DNA from: Prinia subflava
Lineage: Eukaryota; Chordata; Aves; Passeriformes; Cisticolidae
Direction: 5' to 3'
Assembly: GCF_021018805.1 (NCBI RefSeq)
Contig: NC_086256.1
Coordinates: 12,218,032 to 12,282,031, forward strand
DNA: 64,000 nt
Position numbers and translations under genes: made by a program. Positions 50,501-63,175 of this stretch are shown one piece after another; positions within the stretch are counted from its first letter, which is position 1; each line of letters opens with the position of its first letter. The notes beneath the pieces were generated by a model. The model saw nothing but the letters and a program-made list of their open reading frames with translations. It did not search any database and had not been told where the DNA came from.

Positions 50501-53500
50501 CACGCAGAGTTTATTTAAAAGTTTTATTGTTAGCATTGTAATTAGGCCCTCAAACATCCCCTGTGTATATATCAAATTAAGCTCCAGTAACCAGGGATTT
50601 TCTAGCAATATATACTACGGTTGAATTCCTGTAATTCTCATAATAAAATCTTTTACCATAACAATCTGTATTTAAATAAATAGACTGTTATATTGCTCGT
50701 GCTCACTGAGTGTTATTGCTACCTCTTTCCAAGAGAGAGCAGTAGTGAATTGTGCTATCATTACACTGGATAGCTTTACTCAAACACACTCAATTTACAT
50801 TTTCGACTCTGTAACCTTTCAACCTATTGACCATGAAAAATGCTCCAACATAACGTGACACATATAAATGTTTAAAGTCCAAAGGGTAATTATCTATATT
50901 CATAGTTAAAACTGTGCCTTGATTTCACAATAGAAACCATATGTTCACTCAAACTCTTTCAATAGGCTAAATAGCACCCAGATTAACCCTGAGTTAGTTT
51001 ACTGGTTAAAATAATAGCAGCATCTTCTTCTAATTCAGTAGTTCATTTATCATTTTTGATCAAGGCACTGAATGTGAACTTTTAATATTTGAAAGCTTAA
51101 CTTGAAAAGTAAACTGCGGGGTAGAAACTCACTGATTCTTAAATTTTGTCTTTAACGCCACTTAATGTGCTGATAACAGTTCAAAATATGTTATTTAGCT
51201 CCAAGTAGAATTCTGTGTTGCCTCACATTTAATAGACTAATTTTCTCCACCAGAAGAAAAGGGCAATGACTTTCTGACTTTTATTTTTCCTTTTGTCCAC
51301 AGAATAGTGCTTAACAGAATGCCATTTAGAACAGATCTTGACTATTTTTTTTAATGAAAAATGCCTTTTGCCCAAACGACTTCCAGGAAGTATGAAAAGC
51401 CTAGAGCACAAGCACTGTAATACGCTTGCAAGACCTCTGCAGCAACAGTAAAAAAAGTCTAGCAATGAAAGGTATACTAAATGGGACCTCATCTAGGTTT
51501 TGAAATAAGCAAACTATTAAGATACATATTTCCTTATCATTTTTTCTAGTAAGATAGAAAAAGATTATTTTGAGCCTTTGAAATCACTGCAGCAGAAAAT
51601 TACAAACAGAAAACAAAATTGTATATTACAGGAGTAATGACAAGTCAAAGGAAAGAGACGTACTTAAAAAAAAGAGCAAACAGGCAAATGACTTTTCAGC
51701 GAGTGCCAAATCTCTGCACATTAAACTGGTTAAAAGCTCCTTTTCTCCCTGCTTGTCATGTCATTGTTCCCTGTCAGGCAGCAGAGAACACCTCCAGCTA
51801 GTACATGATATACAGGATGCTTCATCAAAAAAGGTATTCTCTGTCTTTGAATTTGAATTGACACTTTCCTTATGTATATTATAAAAGCCCGGTGGAAATG
51901 GCAATCGACTATGGTGCAAAAAAATCCGTGAGTTTTGCAAAAAGCTTACTGGAATGCGGGTCTCATTTCAAAAGGACATTATTACATGTGGACATGATTG
52001 CTTTAAATATGCACAAGTATAGCTATGAAAAAAACCCAGAAAATAAGTTTGTCTGGTCTTCAGCTGAGCTTCAGCTTTATGCAGTAAAATTGAGTTCTTG
52101 AGCAAGGTGCTTTGTTCCACCTCTCCTGCCTTGGAATGGAAAATTATTCTCCTTCAGGGAGAGGCTGAGGCCACGTGTTTGGTTTATTAGAATAAAAGTG
52201 TTGTCCCTCATAAATTTGGAATCTTCCCTTGAACTGTTGCCATTCTAAAATGTTGTAATTTTACCTCCATCATTGATGATATGCCCTAAACAAGTCAGTG
52301 GAACCATTCACCCTTAGGAAAGCTGGCACTCAACCAATTTACTCACTCTACAAGAGTCTTTATACAGTGCTCTTGTACACCTTTACCATCATTTATGCAT
52401 CATTTACCATAAAGTTAGGGACTGCTAATAAATCCCTTATACTGGATGTTGTAAGTAAATCAGAAAGGTCTTTCATATTTAATATCAGAATGACTCTGTA
52501 GCCTTCATTTTGTCATATTGTAGATTATTTCTGGAAAAGGCCTACATGTCCCAGTGCTATTTATCAGAATTCTTTCTGTGCTTGATGACGTCAACATACA
52601 GGCTGACCATTTGTGTTTCTATGACACCTATTTTGCAAGATCAGTCTAAGTTAAAAGGGTACAGTCTACCTGTAATTACAATTTGGATTGTGTGAGCTTC
52701 GAAGAGGAGTATGAATTTGTCAGAATTGCTTACTGTGTTTGCAGACCTCAGGATTTCAAAAGCTCAAGTTGAAATGGTGTTTCTTTTTGCTCAGTCTGCA
52801 GTGAAATTATAGCAGGTGCTCCCAAATGTGAGATCAGTGGTGCCACCGGAAGAGACTGGGCTGGAGGATTGCAAGAACAAGAGAGTGGGTGTCCGTAATA
52901 TACATTAATAAATACATCAATACCTGTCTCTTCCCACATCACACAGTTATATTCCTGGTATGGCCTTGGAGAGAAGGTTGAGCAGGGTGCAGAAAGGATG
53001 GAGCATCCATTTGGAGCCTGTGGTGGCTTTCCTACAGGCTGGGAGCTGCTGCCTTTCCAGGTCAGCTTCACTCTTGTGACAGGGATATCTGATCCTGATG
53101 AGCTGTGGAACCTCCTGGTTTGTGAAAGGAAAAGAACATTTTGAGCACTTTTCATTACATTTTAATCTGAGACAAAAGGTGGGTAACAAAACCAGATGAG
53201 GAGTCATTAAATTTCCCTTGTCAGAAACTAAAGAAATGGTGATACACTGTTAATGTTGATCAAGTGAAATCACTGCTCTGCAGATTAATAGATTCCTGGC
53301 TGTTAATACCTAAAGGGATAAGAAAAGAGAGGCTGTTAGAAAACAAGGAGAGCAGTAGTTCCTGTTGAAAATGGCTGGGACCAAATTTTTTTACAGACAT
53401 AAAGACAGCTGAGAGATTTCAACATCATTGTTGTGTAAATGGTGGAATGACACTTTTTTATTGAACTCTATTTAACTGGTTGCTTTCCTTCTTGATTTTT

Positions 53501-54010
53501 CTCTTTTTTACAACTGAATCCTTCTGATCATCTATTTGAGCCTGAATAAAACACACTGAGATACCTAGCAATTCTAACATACATCAAATACTCTGACAAG
53601 CTTGATTCTTTCCAGTCATTTTCTTATATGTTTGTGCCTGGATAAGATGTTTATTTATTTATTTACTGTTTAATTTTGTTGGTTTTATTGGTTTGGTTTG
53701 GTTAGGTTTTTTCGTGGGCTTGGCCCTCAGAAGGAACTATACCTGCCTCTGAATATCTAAACTGAGCCAAGACTCCCAGGACAGAAACCTCAGTGATTAA
53801 TCTAAATAGAAGGTAATTGCTAGGCTTCCTGCAATTTTCTTGTAGACAAACTTCCTCCTTTCTTCCAGTAGCTTTTCAGCAAATATTTGTCAATGATACA
53901 AAACATGTTTGTAGAATCTCTTAATATCAGAAGACAATAAGATTAAGGAGGGCTGACTCAGCTGTGTTCAAACCTGTGAAACCTGCTCTTATCCTCTCTT
54001 TTGTAAAAGT

Positions 54011-54040
54011 CAATTAATAGGAAGCCCTTTCTATTAATTG
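54011..54040. repeat. Short inverted repeat (10 bp perfect, 13 bp with a wobble)
   Basis: CAATTAATAG at 54011-54020 pairs exactly with CTATTAATTG at 54031-54040. Allowing one G-T pair extends the stem to 13 pairs with a four-base loop (GCCC). It is AT-rich and may be accidental. Confidence 0.8.
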
Positions 54041-55177
54041 TTCACATTTATCTTTACTGCTTTCCATTCTTTTTCATTCTTATTATTGTTAAGGGTATAT
54101 TTTTAAATAATAGTTCATCATTGTTATATTTCGGAATTGTTATTTGCATAATCTTCTTTTTCTATTGAAAAGACTTTTTTTCTCATTAGAAATTTTAGGA
54201 ACACTTTAAATCTTCTTTGTTCTTTCTTCTTTGTTTCTTTTTTATTCTTTTATTTTACAACTTTTGCTCTGTTGTTACAGAGTAATCTAATCTAGTTAAC
54301 TTCTAATTTCAGTAGAACTTCTATGTTGTATCAAACTTCAGGTTCTTTTCTTGGAGACACATCTCTTGATTCTTTGATTAAGAGCTGGATCCTCTGGAGT
54401 TCATTGGTATGGACTTTGAAATGACCAAGAACTTAGGTTAGATGTCTGAATATAAATTTTCCCATTTGTCTTTCTATTCTACAATGGATCTATCATTTGC
54501 CATACTTAATTTAAAAAGCTTATGGAATTTGGCTCCAGCACATTCCTTTAATTTCATATCCTCAGGCAAATCCATCCTCACAGTAAGAATTTGATCTAGG
54601 GCAGTTTTGCCTTTTTTTACAAATGATAAAATTCTCTCTTTGACACAGCATGCCTGGATAAATCTGTTTCCCAACAGATTTATGAGCAGCTAAAATCCCC
54701 CATGAAGAAAGCATCTTCTAGCCAAGAATTTTCTGTACCCTGCTGTCCTTATGTTTGACTGGTTAGTAGCTGATACCCAATATTTTTCAGTTTTGCTTTC
54801 TAGTTCCCTGTATCACTGTTGTTAATTACTTTGGGCAACCTTGCAGGAAAAGGTGTGTGTGCATTGGTTAGCCACGTTGCTGCAAGTAGCACCACCTCAG
54901 TGGATTTACCAGAATAATACACTCTCAAGATTTCTCATGAATGTGATGGAATTTGAAGGCTTGATCTGTGCCACATTGGTGTGATTGACCATGCTGCCCT
55001 TGTGATTGATATGCATTATTGGCAATCTGGAGAATGAAACAGTGCACAGAAATGATGAATAAAATGAATAGCTAGAGTTAATTTCCTGAGCTCCACTTCT
55101 ATAGATGGAGTAAGGACGAGACTTTGGCCTGGATTTGGTTGGCTTTAATTCCACATAAACTCCTTAATCTGATATTT

Positions 55178-55221
55178 CCCACTGGCTAGGAGCCTCTGAA
55201 GGCCTCCAAGCAGCCAGTGGG
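55178..55221. repeat. Imperfect GC-rich hairpin
   Basis: CCCACTGGCT at 55178-55187 is the exact reverse complement of AGCCAGTGGG at 55212-55221. Inside, GGAG pairs with CTCC and CCT with AGG across small bulges, giving about 17 pairs around a CTGA loop. It is shorter than a typical microRNA precursor and matches none I know. Confidence 0.7.
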
Positions 55222-56119
55222 GAGCACAGGGAGAGGAATCCTGGCTAGCTAAGCTTGGATTGCTGTGCATGTCCATGTAACACATCACAGCTGTGTCTGC
55301 ACAGGTAGGACAGCCAAGACCTGTACCCATGGATTCATCCCACTGATGGACAGAAGAGTAGTCATGTAAAAAACTTAAACACCTGTGCATGTGGACTCAC
55401 TCAAATTCCCTTTCTGCTAGTGACAAACAGTGCCTGACATTTTTCATAGCTAAAAAGTTCAACGGGACTGAGAAAAGAGGTACTTTGGTTAAAGGTCTGG
55501 CAGGACTGTGAATCCCTTTACACCTCACGTTTGTCCCTGTTTTAGTTTGTGACTCTTTAGAAAATATCACTGTTATTATTGCAGACAATTTCTTGAATAG
55601 GATTTTAAAAATTTTGCTGGCATCCACAAATGGCCTTGAAAACAGTGTTTCTCAATCCCTTCTGCCTGAAGCAAGAGTAAAATTTTAGAGTTTTGCACAC
55701 TTCTTCCAGGTTCCTCTTGAATGCTTTTCCATGCATGTTGTTTCTCAGGCAACAGTCCGTGAGACATTTAGGACAAATAATTAACTGGAAACTTCTGTTA
55801 AATTCCTACTTACCATTTGTTAACAATAAATTGACATCAATTAAATAGTTGGAAAAACATTTCCTTTCTATAAAGTTTTGAAGAAGAAACAACTGTCTGA
55901 TCTCTTCTTCTTTAAATAAATTTATTATTTCAATGGAGCCTCATCTTCATAAACAGTAGCGGATGGATGATGTTACAAAGGATTTACAATCTTTAATGTT
56001 TGGTCTTTTTTTCTTTCCTTTCTGGTAATGACTGTGGCTCTTAGAAATTACATTAATAGAGATAAATACTTGAAAATGAGATATTTATTTTCTATTAATG
56101 TTTCTTTATACAAGGTAAG

Positions 56120-56640
56120 CAGAATGAAAGTTAAACACTGCAGCAGTGGCTGTGCTTCTTCACCACAATGCCGGCTGTAGGCTGGATGAAAGTCTGTGGC
56201 TGTAGTGCCCGTGGTCTTGGTGCTGATGTCGTCAGATGCTTGGTGCTGAGCCAAGCTCACTGCTTAGGACTGGCTGAAGGATTTACAGGGCAATTCATGA
56301 GCAGGTGGGGAAGGTTCAGAGCCTGCTTCTGAGGGCAGAGAAGTGCTCAGGGGTCTGGACTGAGCTCCCTGGGGCCCATGGACCCGGGCAGTCTGGCCAA
56401 GTGTCTTTCCTGCTGGGGTATCAAGGCATGGCCTTTTCATCCTCTCCACTGAGTGCACTGAGCACAGTGCTGGGCTCCGTGTGCCCCACAGTGCTGGGGC
56501 TGGCACCCCCCACCTGTCCTTTCACTGGCACAGGCTCCCCACAGGTGAATTTCACTGCTACAGATGCAGAGAAAATAGTAGTGAATCCTGCTCTGCCCAA
56601 GAACAGCACTTGTTTGATGCTGGGGAATCCTTGGAGAGTT
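56120..56640. other. GC-rich island without recognised gene
   Basis: About 520 bases are much richer in G+C than the flanks, with open frames on both strands: 56305-56643 (+, 112 codons), and 56264-56506, 56421-56609 and 56437-56679 (-). None has a recognisable domain and they overlap each other, so composition explains them. CpGs are few, which argues against a promoter CpG island. An unrecognised old repeat is possible. Confidence 0.45.
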
Positions 56641-59600
56641 TAACTCCCAAGCTCTAGGAATTTTTTGGAGTGTATGCAAACTGGAATTTTTACATTATTT
56701 TTTCACTCAGGGCATTTTTTCAAAGATGAATGCAGACAGATCTTGCAGCAGAACTTATTACCTCAAGCACACTGGATGGTTATACAGTGCTGGACCATAT
56801 CTGGCACGTTCCCAGCTAGCTTAGAGAACAGGCTGAGTAAGCTTGTGGCTGTCTGCACATTTCCATGTAACCATATTCTTAGGTTCCTCAAATAAATTTT
56901 ATTACAGAAAATAAATAAACATCATCTCTCTCACACAACCTTTTATATTTTCCTTTTTTATTGCAATTCTTTATAGAATCTCCAAACTGTCACACAATTG
57001 AACTTCCCTGTATATGTGAGTGCACAGTATGAAAAAATATAATGGCTTAAAAACTTGGATTTAATGCAAAACAGCTGACAAATTTAGGCATACTTTTCTA
57101 ACCCAGCTTTCCCTTATAATAACATTTGATTATTTCTAGAAGTCTGTAGTTGAGGTTTTTGTGTATTTGTCTTGCAGAATATTTTTTAGTTAAGGAAAAA
57201 TTGCTTCCCTGTGTCTTAGAGTTCTTCTGTAATTTCAATTTACAGTATGTCCTCTTACTGCAATATTTGTTTTAGGGGAAAAATAGTAACCTGGATTGAC
57301 TGTGTCTGCAGCATATTAGATTTTATATATTATAATTAAATCCCCCACTGAGTCATCTGCTTTACAGATTGTATAGATTTTTAAATTATAGTTTGTCTTC
57401 CCAATTGACCAAGATTAGGACCTTTTTTCTAGCTTTACTCTTCCAACATTCTCTATATTTTAGCTTTCCACTAGAAGTAATGGGTGTTGGCAGATGAGAT
57501 GGTTAAAATTCCTAAAATCATGGTTTCAAATATTATCACATGAAGGGTATTTGCCAGGCAAAGGAGCCCAGAAGTGACCTTTCTGATCCTGCTAATTTTC
57601 CACCAGATAGAGGATAACTCACCTGCATCTGCAATATTTCCTTGCTCTTGGCTGTGCTCAATATACGCAACACTATAAATTCTGCTGTTCTGTATTTAAG
57701 TAGTTTTTTTGGGGGTCATGCTTGTGCACACTTGATTATGAGTTTTCCAGGATTTCAGTAAGCAGAGAGTGGCTTTAGATCAGATTGAATGAAAGGATAC
57801 TCTCAGCAAAACGAAAATGATGGGTGCCAAATAACAACGCTGCAAAATGAAAAAACCTCAGCAAAATGTCAGGCAGCACTTGAACTTGCTGACATGATGG
57901 CTTTGCCCTTCAGGTTCCCGTGCTCTCTGCAGGTCTGACTCTGCACAGGTGCTTTTGCAGCGAGGCACCAAACTGGTGGCATTCCTGAAGCTCAGCAGTC
58001 AGATCTGGAAGGCAGGCTTTGATGCAATGCCCTAAGCAAGCACAGAGTACATTTTAGGTATGTCTTAGATAAGGTGACTTGGAGTACAGGCCTTGGGGGC
58101 TGTAATTTTAGATGAACTTCAATCCTGTTTAGTTCCTGGGTCACTTGCTTCATCCTGCCTCTTCTGAGAAATCTGAGACGAAACCATTGATAGCTTTGGA
58201 CTGGGAACTCTGTAAATAGTTATTCCATACGCCAAATGAAGGTCTTGGAAATTATGGCTCCTCTGAATCCTGTGTGACAAGATGTATTTTAGGAAAGCAG
58301 CCTAAGCCAAGGGTAATGTACACTTGGAAACGTGTTCCTTAGCTCTCCAGGCAACTATTAAGGTTTTCATGTTGCTTTTCACATTTTTTTAACATTCTCT
58401 TGTTCAAGTGATTAGAGCACGTACAGGAATTTGAAATCATCATAGAGGGGATAGCAGACCAGCAGTGGAGAACAGAATGATCATACAGTAGGAATATCCC
58501 GTAATGATATTATTTCTGTAGCTGGAACTAGTGGAGAAGTTTTGGAAATTGTGTTCAAAATGTGATGGTTAATTGTCAGTCTTGTAATGACAAAGTACAG
58601 GTGTGTGTTAAACTTATTTGTGCATGTATCACAAGAGGGTTTCACCTTCCCAGGTTATTTAGAGTTACATACACTGGGATGTCACACTGACTGTTGAGGT
58701 AATTGGTCTTGTCAGTTCGCTATGTTGAGGTTTCCTATGCTCCTGCTCATGGGGCTGTTGTAGTCTTGCTTCACAGCTCTTCCCTTGAAGAAAAGATAAT
58801 CTTGCATATGCTCCCTTATATTCTGTCTTGACTCATGGACTTGGACAGAAAAGAAGATTTCAATTAGAATTTTTATATAATCTCTGAGCTTTTGTAGTAG
58901 ATTTCTTTGAATTGAAACAAAGCTCTCCTTTACCAGCCAATTGTTCTTGTTACCATGGACAGAATTTCACACTGTATTTTTTATCTTTTATCTATTTAAC
59001 ACTTCCTATGGCCAGGCTAAATTGTCATATTAGATTTTTATTTCCAAAGGAGATAGTTTCTACTAAGTTAATTTTCAAGGAAACTACTACACTATACTAT
59101 ATTATACTATCCTATGCTATACTATATCATACTAATTTCCTAACCATCTAATCAATTTTCATGATAATAACTAGCATATGTTATCCTTATGAACAGTAAG
59201 ACCCAGTCTGTTTCTGAAATACCACAGTATTTAACATGCACAGCCATCATCTCATCCAGCAAAAGAGTAATATGGCTAAATCCCTTGGAATAAATTGAAT
59301 ATTGAAAAAAATTTATATGTGATCCTATCACACCCACTGTAAGCCTTGATATCAGTCTTGATGAGACAAAAATTCCACAAACATCCTGTTCCATCTAATA
59401 GGGGGATTTTTCTCAAAGATCCTGGTAAAATTTTTGAGTAGGATTAGACCAAGTCAAAAAAAAATGAAACAAAAAAATAACAATAAAAATTTTTTGGTTA
59501 CAACCAGAATGCAAAGGCCTGGAGGGAACCGTAGGGGATGCAGAGAGTCTGAAGTGCCCAGAATATGCAAAACACAGATGAGAGCACATTAGTCATCACT

Positions 59601-60209
59601 GTGCTCCCTGGTAAAGTACTTCTTTAGGTATCAATTTATACTTATCAAGCAGAGTTCTGAAGGTTTCATGACATTAATAGGCCATAATTCTCAAAATAAG
59701 TTGTATTGCAAGATGCCTTTTTTGTTCACCACCTTATTTTATAGTTTTCAGCATGAAGAGGCTGACAGTAAAGTACACATCACTAAAAAAAAAAAGATTG
59801 AAACAAATCTTGAGACTATTGACCTGGTAAAACTGTAAAGGAATTTCTTCATAGTAGAATTTCTTAGAAATCAAAAGTGAAAGAAGTTACCAGGTGAAGA
59901 AGGCAATAAGTAACAAAATCTAAATATTGTCATGATTAATATTAATACAAATAAAATTTTATGGAATTTGTATCAGACTTTACACAAGACTGAAATAAAA
60001 ATGGAACCCTAGGAAATAGGGCAATAAAGAACAGTAAGCAGAAGTCAAGCCTCAGAGGGAAGCATGTGAAGAAGAATTTGAAGAATAAACCACTGAAGCA
60101 AATGATGGCACATTTCCAGATGTTCTTTCTGAGTTTTAATTGGCTAAAATATGAAATAGCTGCTCAGTAAACTGTGGTGCCTAACCTGCTGCTTCAGTCA
60201 GTGCTCTTG
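56641..60209. other. AT-rich single-copy DNA, no gene recognised
   Basis: No exon or repeat family recognised until the old CR1 that follows. The left limit of that CR1 is uncertain, so its 5' part may reach into 59.8-60.2 kb. Confidence 0.5.
59091..59134. repeat. Degenerate (TATAC)n pentanucleotide array
   Basis: About 44 bases of ACTAT/TATAC-type units with several substitutions (ACTATACTATATTATACTAT and onward). An ageing microsatellite. Confidence 0.85.
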
Positions 60210-61310
60210 TCAGTATCCAGGTTCCAGGTGTGACTTGTACAACTACAGATTTGTTAGCTATATCTGATTTTTGTGCCAAAGTAAATAACACAGAGTTAGT
60301 AGATATAGCAAGGCCAATAGAAAGAGTCCTGCTTTGTGTAACCAGGCAGAATTAATTGAGAATCCATGAGAAAAGGAATGGTCTGCTTATTCTCTTCACA
60401 ACAGTTCTCTCACAAGAGCTTCCCAAAGAAAATAAGGTGCTATGGGATAGGAAGGAATGTTTTCATATACTGGTTCAAAGGGGAGAAGTGAGGTGCAGGA
60501 GTGCTTTTAATAAGAGAGAGTTTTCTTCGTGGATCCTCTAGGGACTGATACTGGAACATGAGTTATTCAACAAAGTTTTACATGATTTGGAAAGGTGCAT
60601 GAATAGTGATGCAGAAAATGTTTTCCTGATAACGCTTTTCAGAAAAATGTACTGAAAACTGATCATCAGCAAACCATTAAATTCATATAGGAATAAAACC
60701 GCCTGAAGTGGACAGTGTTGTGGATGGTCTTTGAAAAATTTCATACCTGTACTCATGAGCACTCTGAAAGAAAAACATTATGTTAAGAATTATTGGAAGG
60801 TTAGGAATTGGAAGGCTGCAGACCAGAAAAGTTGGTCATGGCATTTTAGAGGTCTTACTCTCAAACACTGTGTGCCATTTTGGCCATGCTGTCTGCATAG
60901 AGAACATGTGTGGAATGGAAGATTGCTTGAGTAAAGAAAAGAATTATTGAAGGGCTAGGTTTGTCTCAGTATGAGGAGAAAATTAGAAAATTTAGTCTTG
61001 GAATTTGCTCTGTAAAATATGACTGAGATGCCCATACAAACATAGATGGTGACAATATGAGTAGGAAATAATATTATTCAATTTTTCTAAATAAATAAGA
61101 ATTTTAACTATATGATCAGATCAGATGATAGATTTTAAACAAAATAAATCAACAAAGAGAGTACTTTTTCACATGGCTTGCAATTGTGGATCTTACTAAG
61201 ACAAGTTGCTGGAGACACCAAGATGAAAATTAAATCAGAAAGGGATGTGAATTATTTTAAAGACAATCCCTGCTGGTTCCCTTAAGCATGTTGGATGGGA
61301 GACTCAGAAA
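60210..61310 (+). mobile_element. Ancient, heavily degraded CR1 LINE (ORF2 remnant)
   Basis: Scattered pieces line up in order with CR1 ORF2. CTTGTACAACTACAGA at 60235-60250 fits the NYRP motif. GLILEHELFNKVLHDLE from 60542 fits the palm segment GSVLGPVLFN-IFINDLE. HCVPFW near 60870 fits YCVQFW. LSQYEEKIRKFSLG from 60961 fits LSYEERLRKLGLFSLE. FKQNKSTKRVLFH near 61133 fits the FKTNKRKYFF segment. Frames shift between pieces, stops are frequent, and the catalytic FADD box is not preserved. The wording is closer to CR1 copies of turtles and other reptiles than to the avian-expanded subfamilies, so it probably inserted before or early in bird evolution. Both ends are uncertain by about 50-100 bases. 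Confidence 0.7.
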
Positions 61311-62139
61311 GACCAAAACCAATGAATTACAACCTAGAAAGCCTTAGTGTCCATTTGTCCTGTTCCTTTTCCTAAAAACCTGCATCTGACCAGCAGTGGC
61401 TGGGAAAGAGCTTCTGGTTGATTTGGTCTTATCCTCCTACCCACTGTAGTAACTGGGACGCCTGTAACTATCCTTGGGCCTGTGGTTAGATGGTATTTTT
61501 TGGAAATACTAACAGTAACTAGACAATTCACTGGCATTAAGCTCTCCAGTGTGTGTATGTGTGTACAAATTGCCTTGATTTCTTCCAGTTTATTTGTAAA
61601 TCAGATTCAATTACCTTGGATGAACTCCTGATACCATTTTTCATATACTGTTGAGTCAGAAAGTGGGCATAGTAGATTCAGTTTTGCCATGAGTACAACC
61701 TCTTAAATATTACAGGTTTACCCTAAATCATTCTACCTCTATTTAAAAGCCCTGTTCCAAGTCATGGAAAATGACTTAATCTATTATTGTTGGATCTATT
61801 CCATGAATATCCATGACTTTCTTGGTCTCAATATCATGAATATTTTATTGCCTAGTAGAATGCTCTCTACATATTAGAGAGCCCATTTCTGTGACTGAAT
61901 TTGGCAGATGGTTGTGCTTTTGCTATTTCATTACAGTTATTTTTACTAGTGTTACAATAATGCTCAGAGCCCCCCTGTGGGTTGAACCCCCTTGGTGGTA
62001 GATGCTTTAGCAGAACTGGAAGACTCTTTGCTGTCTGAAAACACTGATGGTCCAAACAGGTAAAACAGACAAAAGTGAGAGAGGAAAAACCAGAGCAGAA
62101 AAATTAATTTACTTGCTCACCATTACAGGGCATGTGATG
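61311..62139. other. Single-copy DNA between two CR1 copies
   Basis: No gene recognised. A short GT-rich stretch (GTGTGTGTATGTGTGTAC) lies at about 61548-61565. Part of the 3' end of the preceding CR1 may be included at the left. Confidence 0.5.
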
Positions 62140-63175
62140 ATAGAAATTACAGTAGTTGTAATCATTTAGGACTTCAGAAAAGCTTTTGATACCATCTCTC
62201 ACAGTACCTTTCTGGACAAAATATCTAGTGCACAGCTGAATAACCATGGCAGGATCTTCATTAATGATTTGGATGCAGGACTCAAAGGAATAATAAGTAA
62301 GTTTGCCTATGACACCAAATTGGGAAGAGCTGTTGACTGTCTCAAAGGAAGGGAGGCCCTGCAGAGACACCTCAACAAAGCAGAGGTGGGCAATCATCAA
62401 CTGTAGGAACCTTAACAGGGGCAAGGGCCAGATTCAGCACCTGAGCAACCCCATACAGACACAGGAATGAGTGGCTGGAGAGCAGTGCCATGGAAAGGAC
62501 CTGGGGGTCCTGGCTGATGGCAAGTTGAACATGAGCCAGCAGTGCCCTGGCAGCCAGGAGGGCCAAGAGTGTCCTGGGGACATCAGGGACAGCGTGGCCA
62601 GTGGGCAGGGGAGGGGATTGTCCCCTCTGTTCTGCTTTGCTCTGGGGCGGCCTCACCTCCAGTTCTGGGGCAGGTCTGGGTGCCACAGTACAAAAAGGAC
62701 ATTAAACATTGGAGTGTCCAAAGGAGGGCAGGAGGAAGCTGAAGGGCCTTGAGGGGAGGCCGTGTGAGGGGCAGCTGCGGTCACTTTGTTTGTTCAGCCT
62801 GGAGAAGGGGACACTGAGGGCAGGCCCCACTGCAGGTACAGCTCCCTGTGAGGGGAGGAGGAGCCGCAGACACTGAGCTCTTCTCTGGGGTGACAGCGAC
62901 AGCACCTGAGGGAATGGCCTGAAGTTGTGCCAGGGGAAGTTCAGGTTGGATTTTATTTAGAAAAAGGTTCTTCCCCCAGAGGGCGGTTGGGCAGTGAACC
63001 AGCTGCCCAGGGCAGTGGGCACAGCACCAAGCCTGACAGAGCTCAAGAAGTATTTGGACAAGACTCTTGGGCACACGGTGTGACTCTTGGAGATGGTCTT
63101 GTGCAGGGCCAGGAGTTGGGCTCAGTGACTCTGATGAGACCCCTCCAACTCAGCACATTCTATGATTCTATGATT
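62140..63175 (+). mobile_element. CR1 LINE with deleted reverse-transcriptase core
   Basis: About 1 kb of CR1: the second half of ORF2 plus the 3' UTR. From 62170 one frame reads DFRKAFDTISHS, the palm motif with the first catalytic aspartate. Near 62240-62252 it jumps directly to IFINDLDAGLKG, so the intervening residues, including the GVPQGS box, are missing without breaking the frame. The active-site box FADD reads FAYD at 62302-62313. The frame stops at a TAG near 62403. Later pieces (DLGVLADGKLNMSQQC, RDSVASGQG, RPHLQFW) lie in shifted frames. The 3' UTR ends with ATTCTATGATTCTATGATT at 63157-63175, intact. The element is dead and cannot move itself. Its fairly intact 3' end makes it the youngest or best-kept CR1 here. 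Confidence 0.92.

Larger units (their letters stand above)
50501..56119. other. AT-rich single-copy DNA, no gene recognised
   Basis: No exon or interspersed repeat recognised. The part from 50520 to 51250 is AT-rich, complex and repeat-free. A GGTTT-rich stretch lies at about 53676-53710, just after (TTTA)n at 53650-53668. The frame at 52748-53155 (-, 135 codons) shows no family signature. Two hairpins in this interval are listed separately. Confidence 0.5.

Noticed and set aside
49906..50541. 211-codon plus-strand ORF, the longest in the window
   Set aside because: It runs through the 58-bp minisatellite, which is stop-free in all six frames. There is no domain, splice context or upstream promoter to support a gene.
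62471..62752. 93-codon ORF that looks like a gene fragment (DLGVLADGKLNMSQQC)
   Set aside because: It is part of the degraded CR1 ORF2, not an independent host gene.
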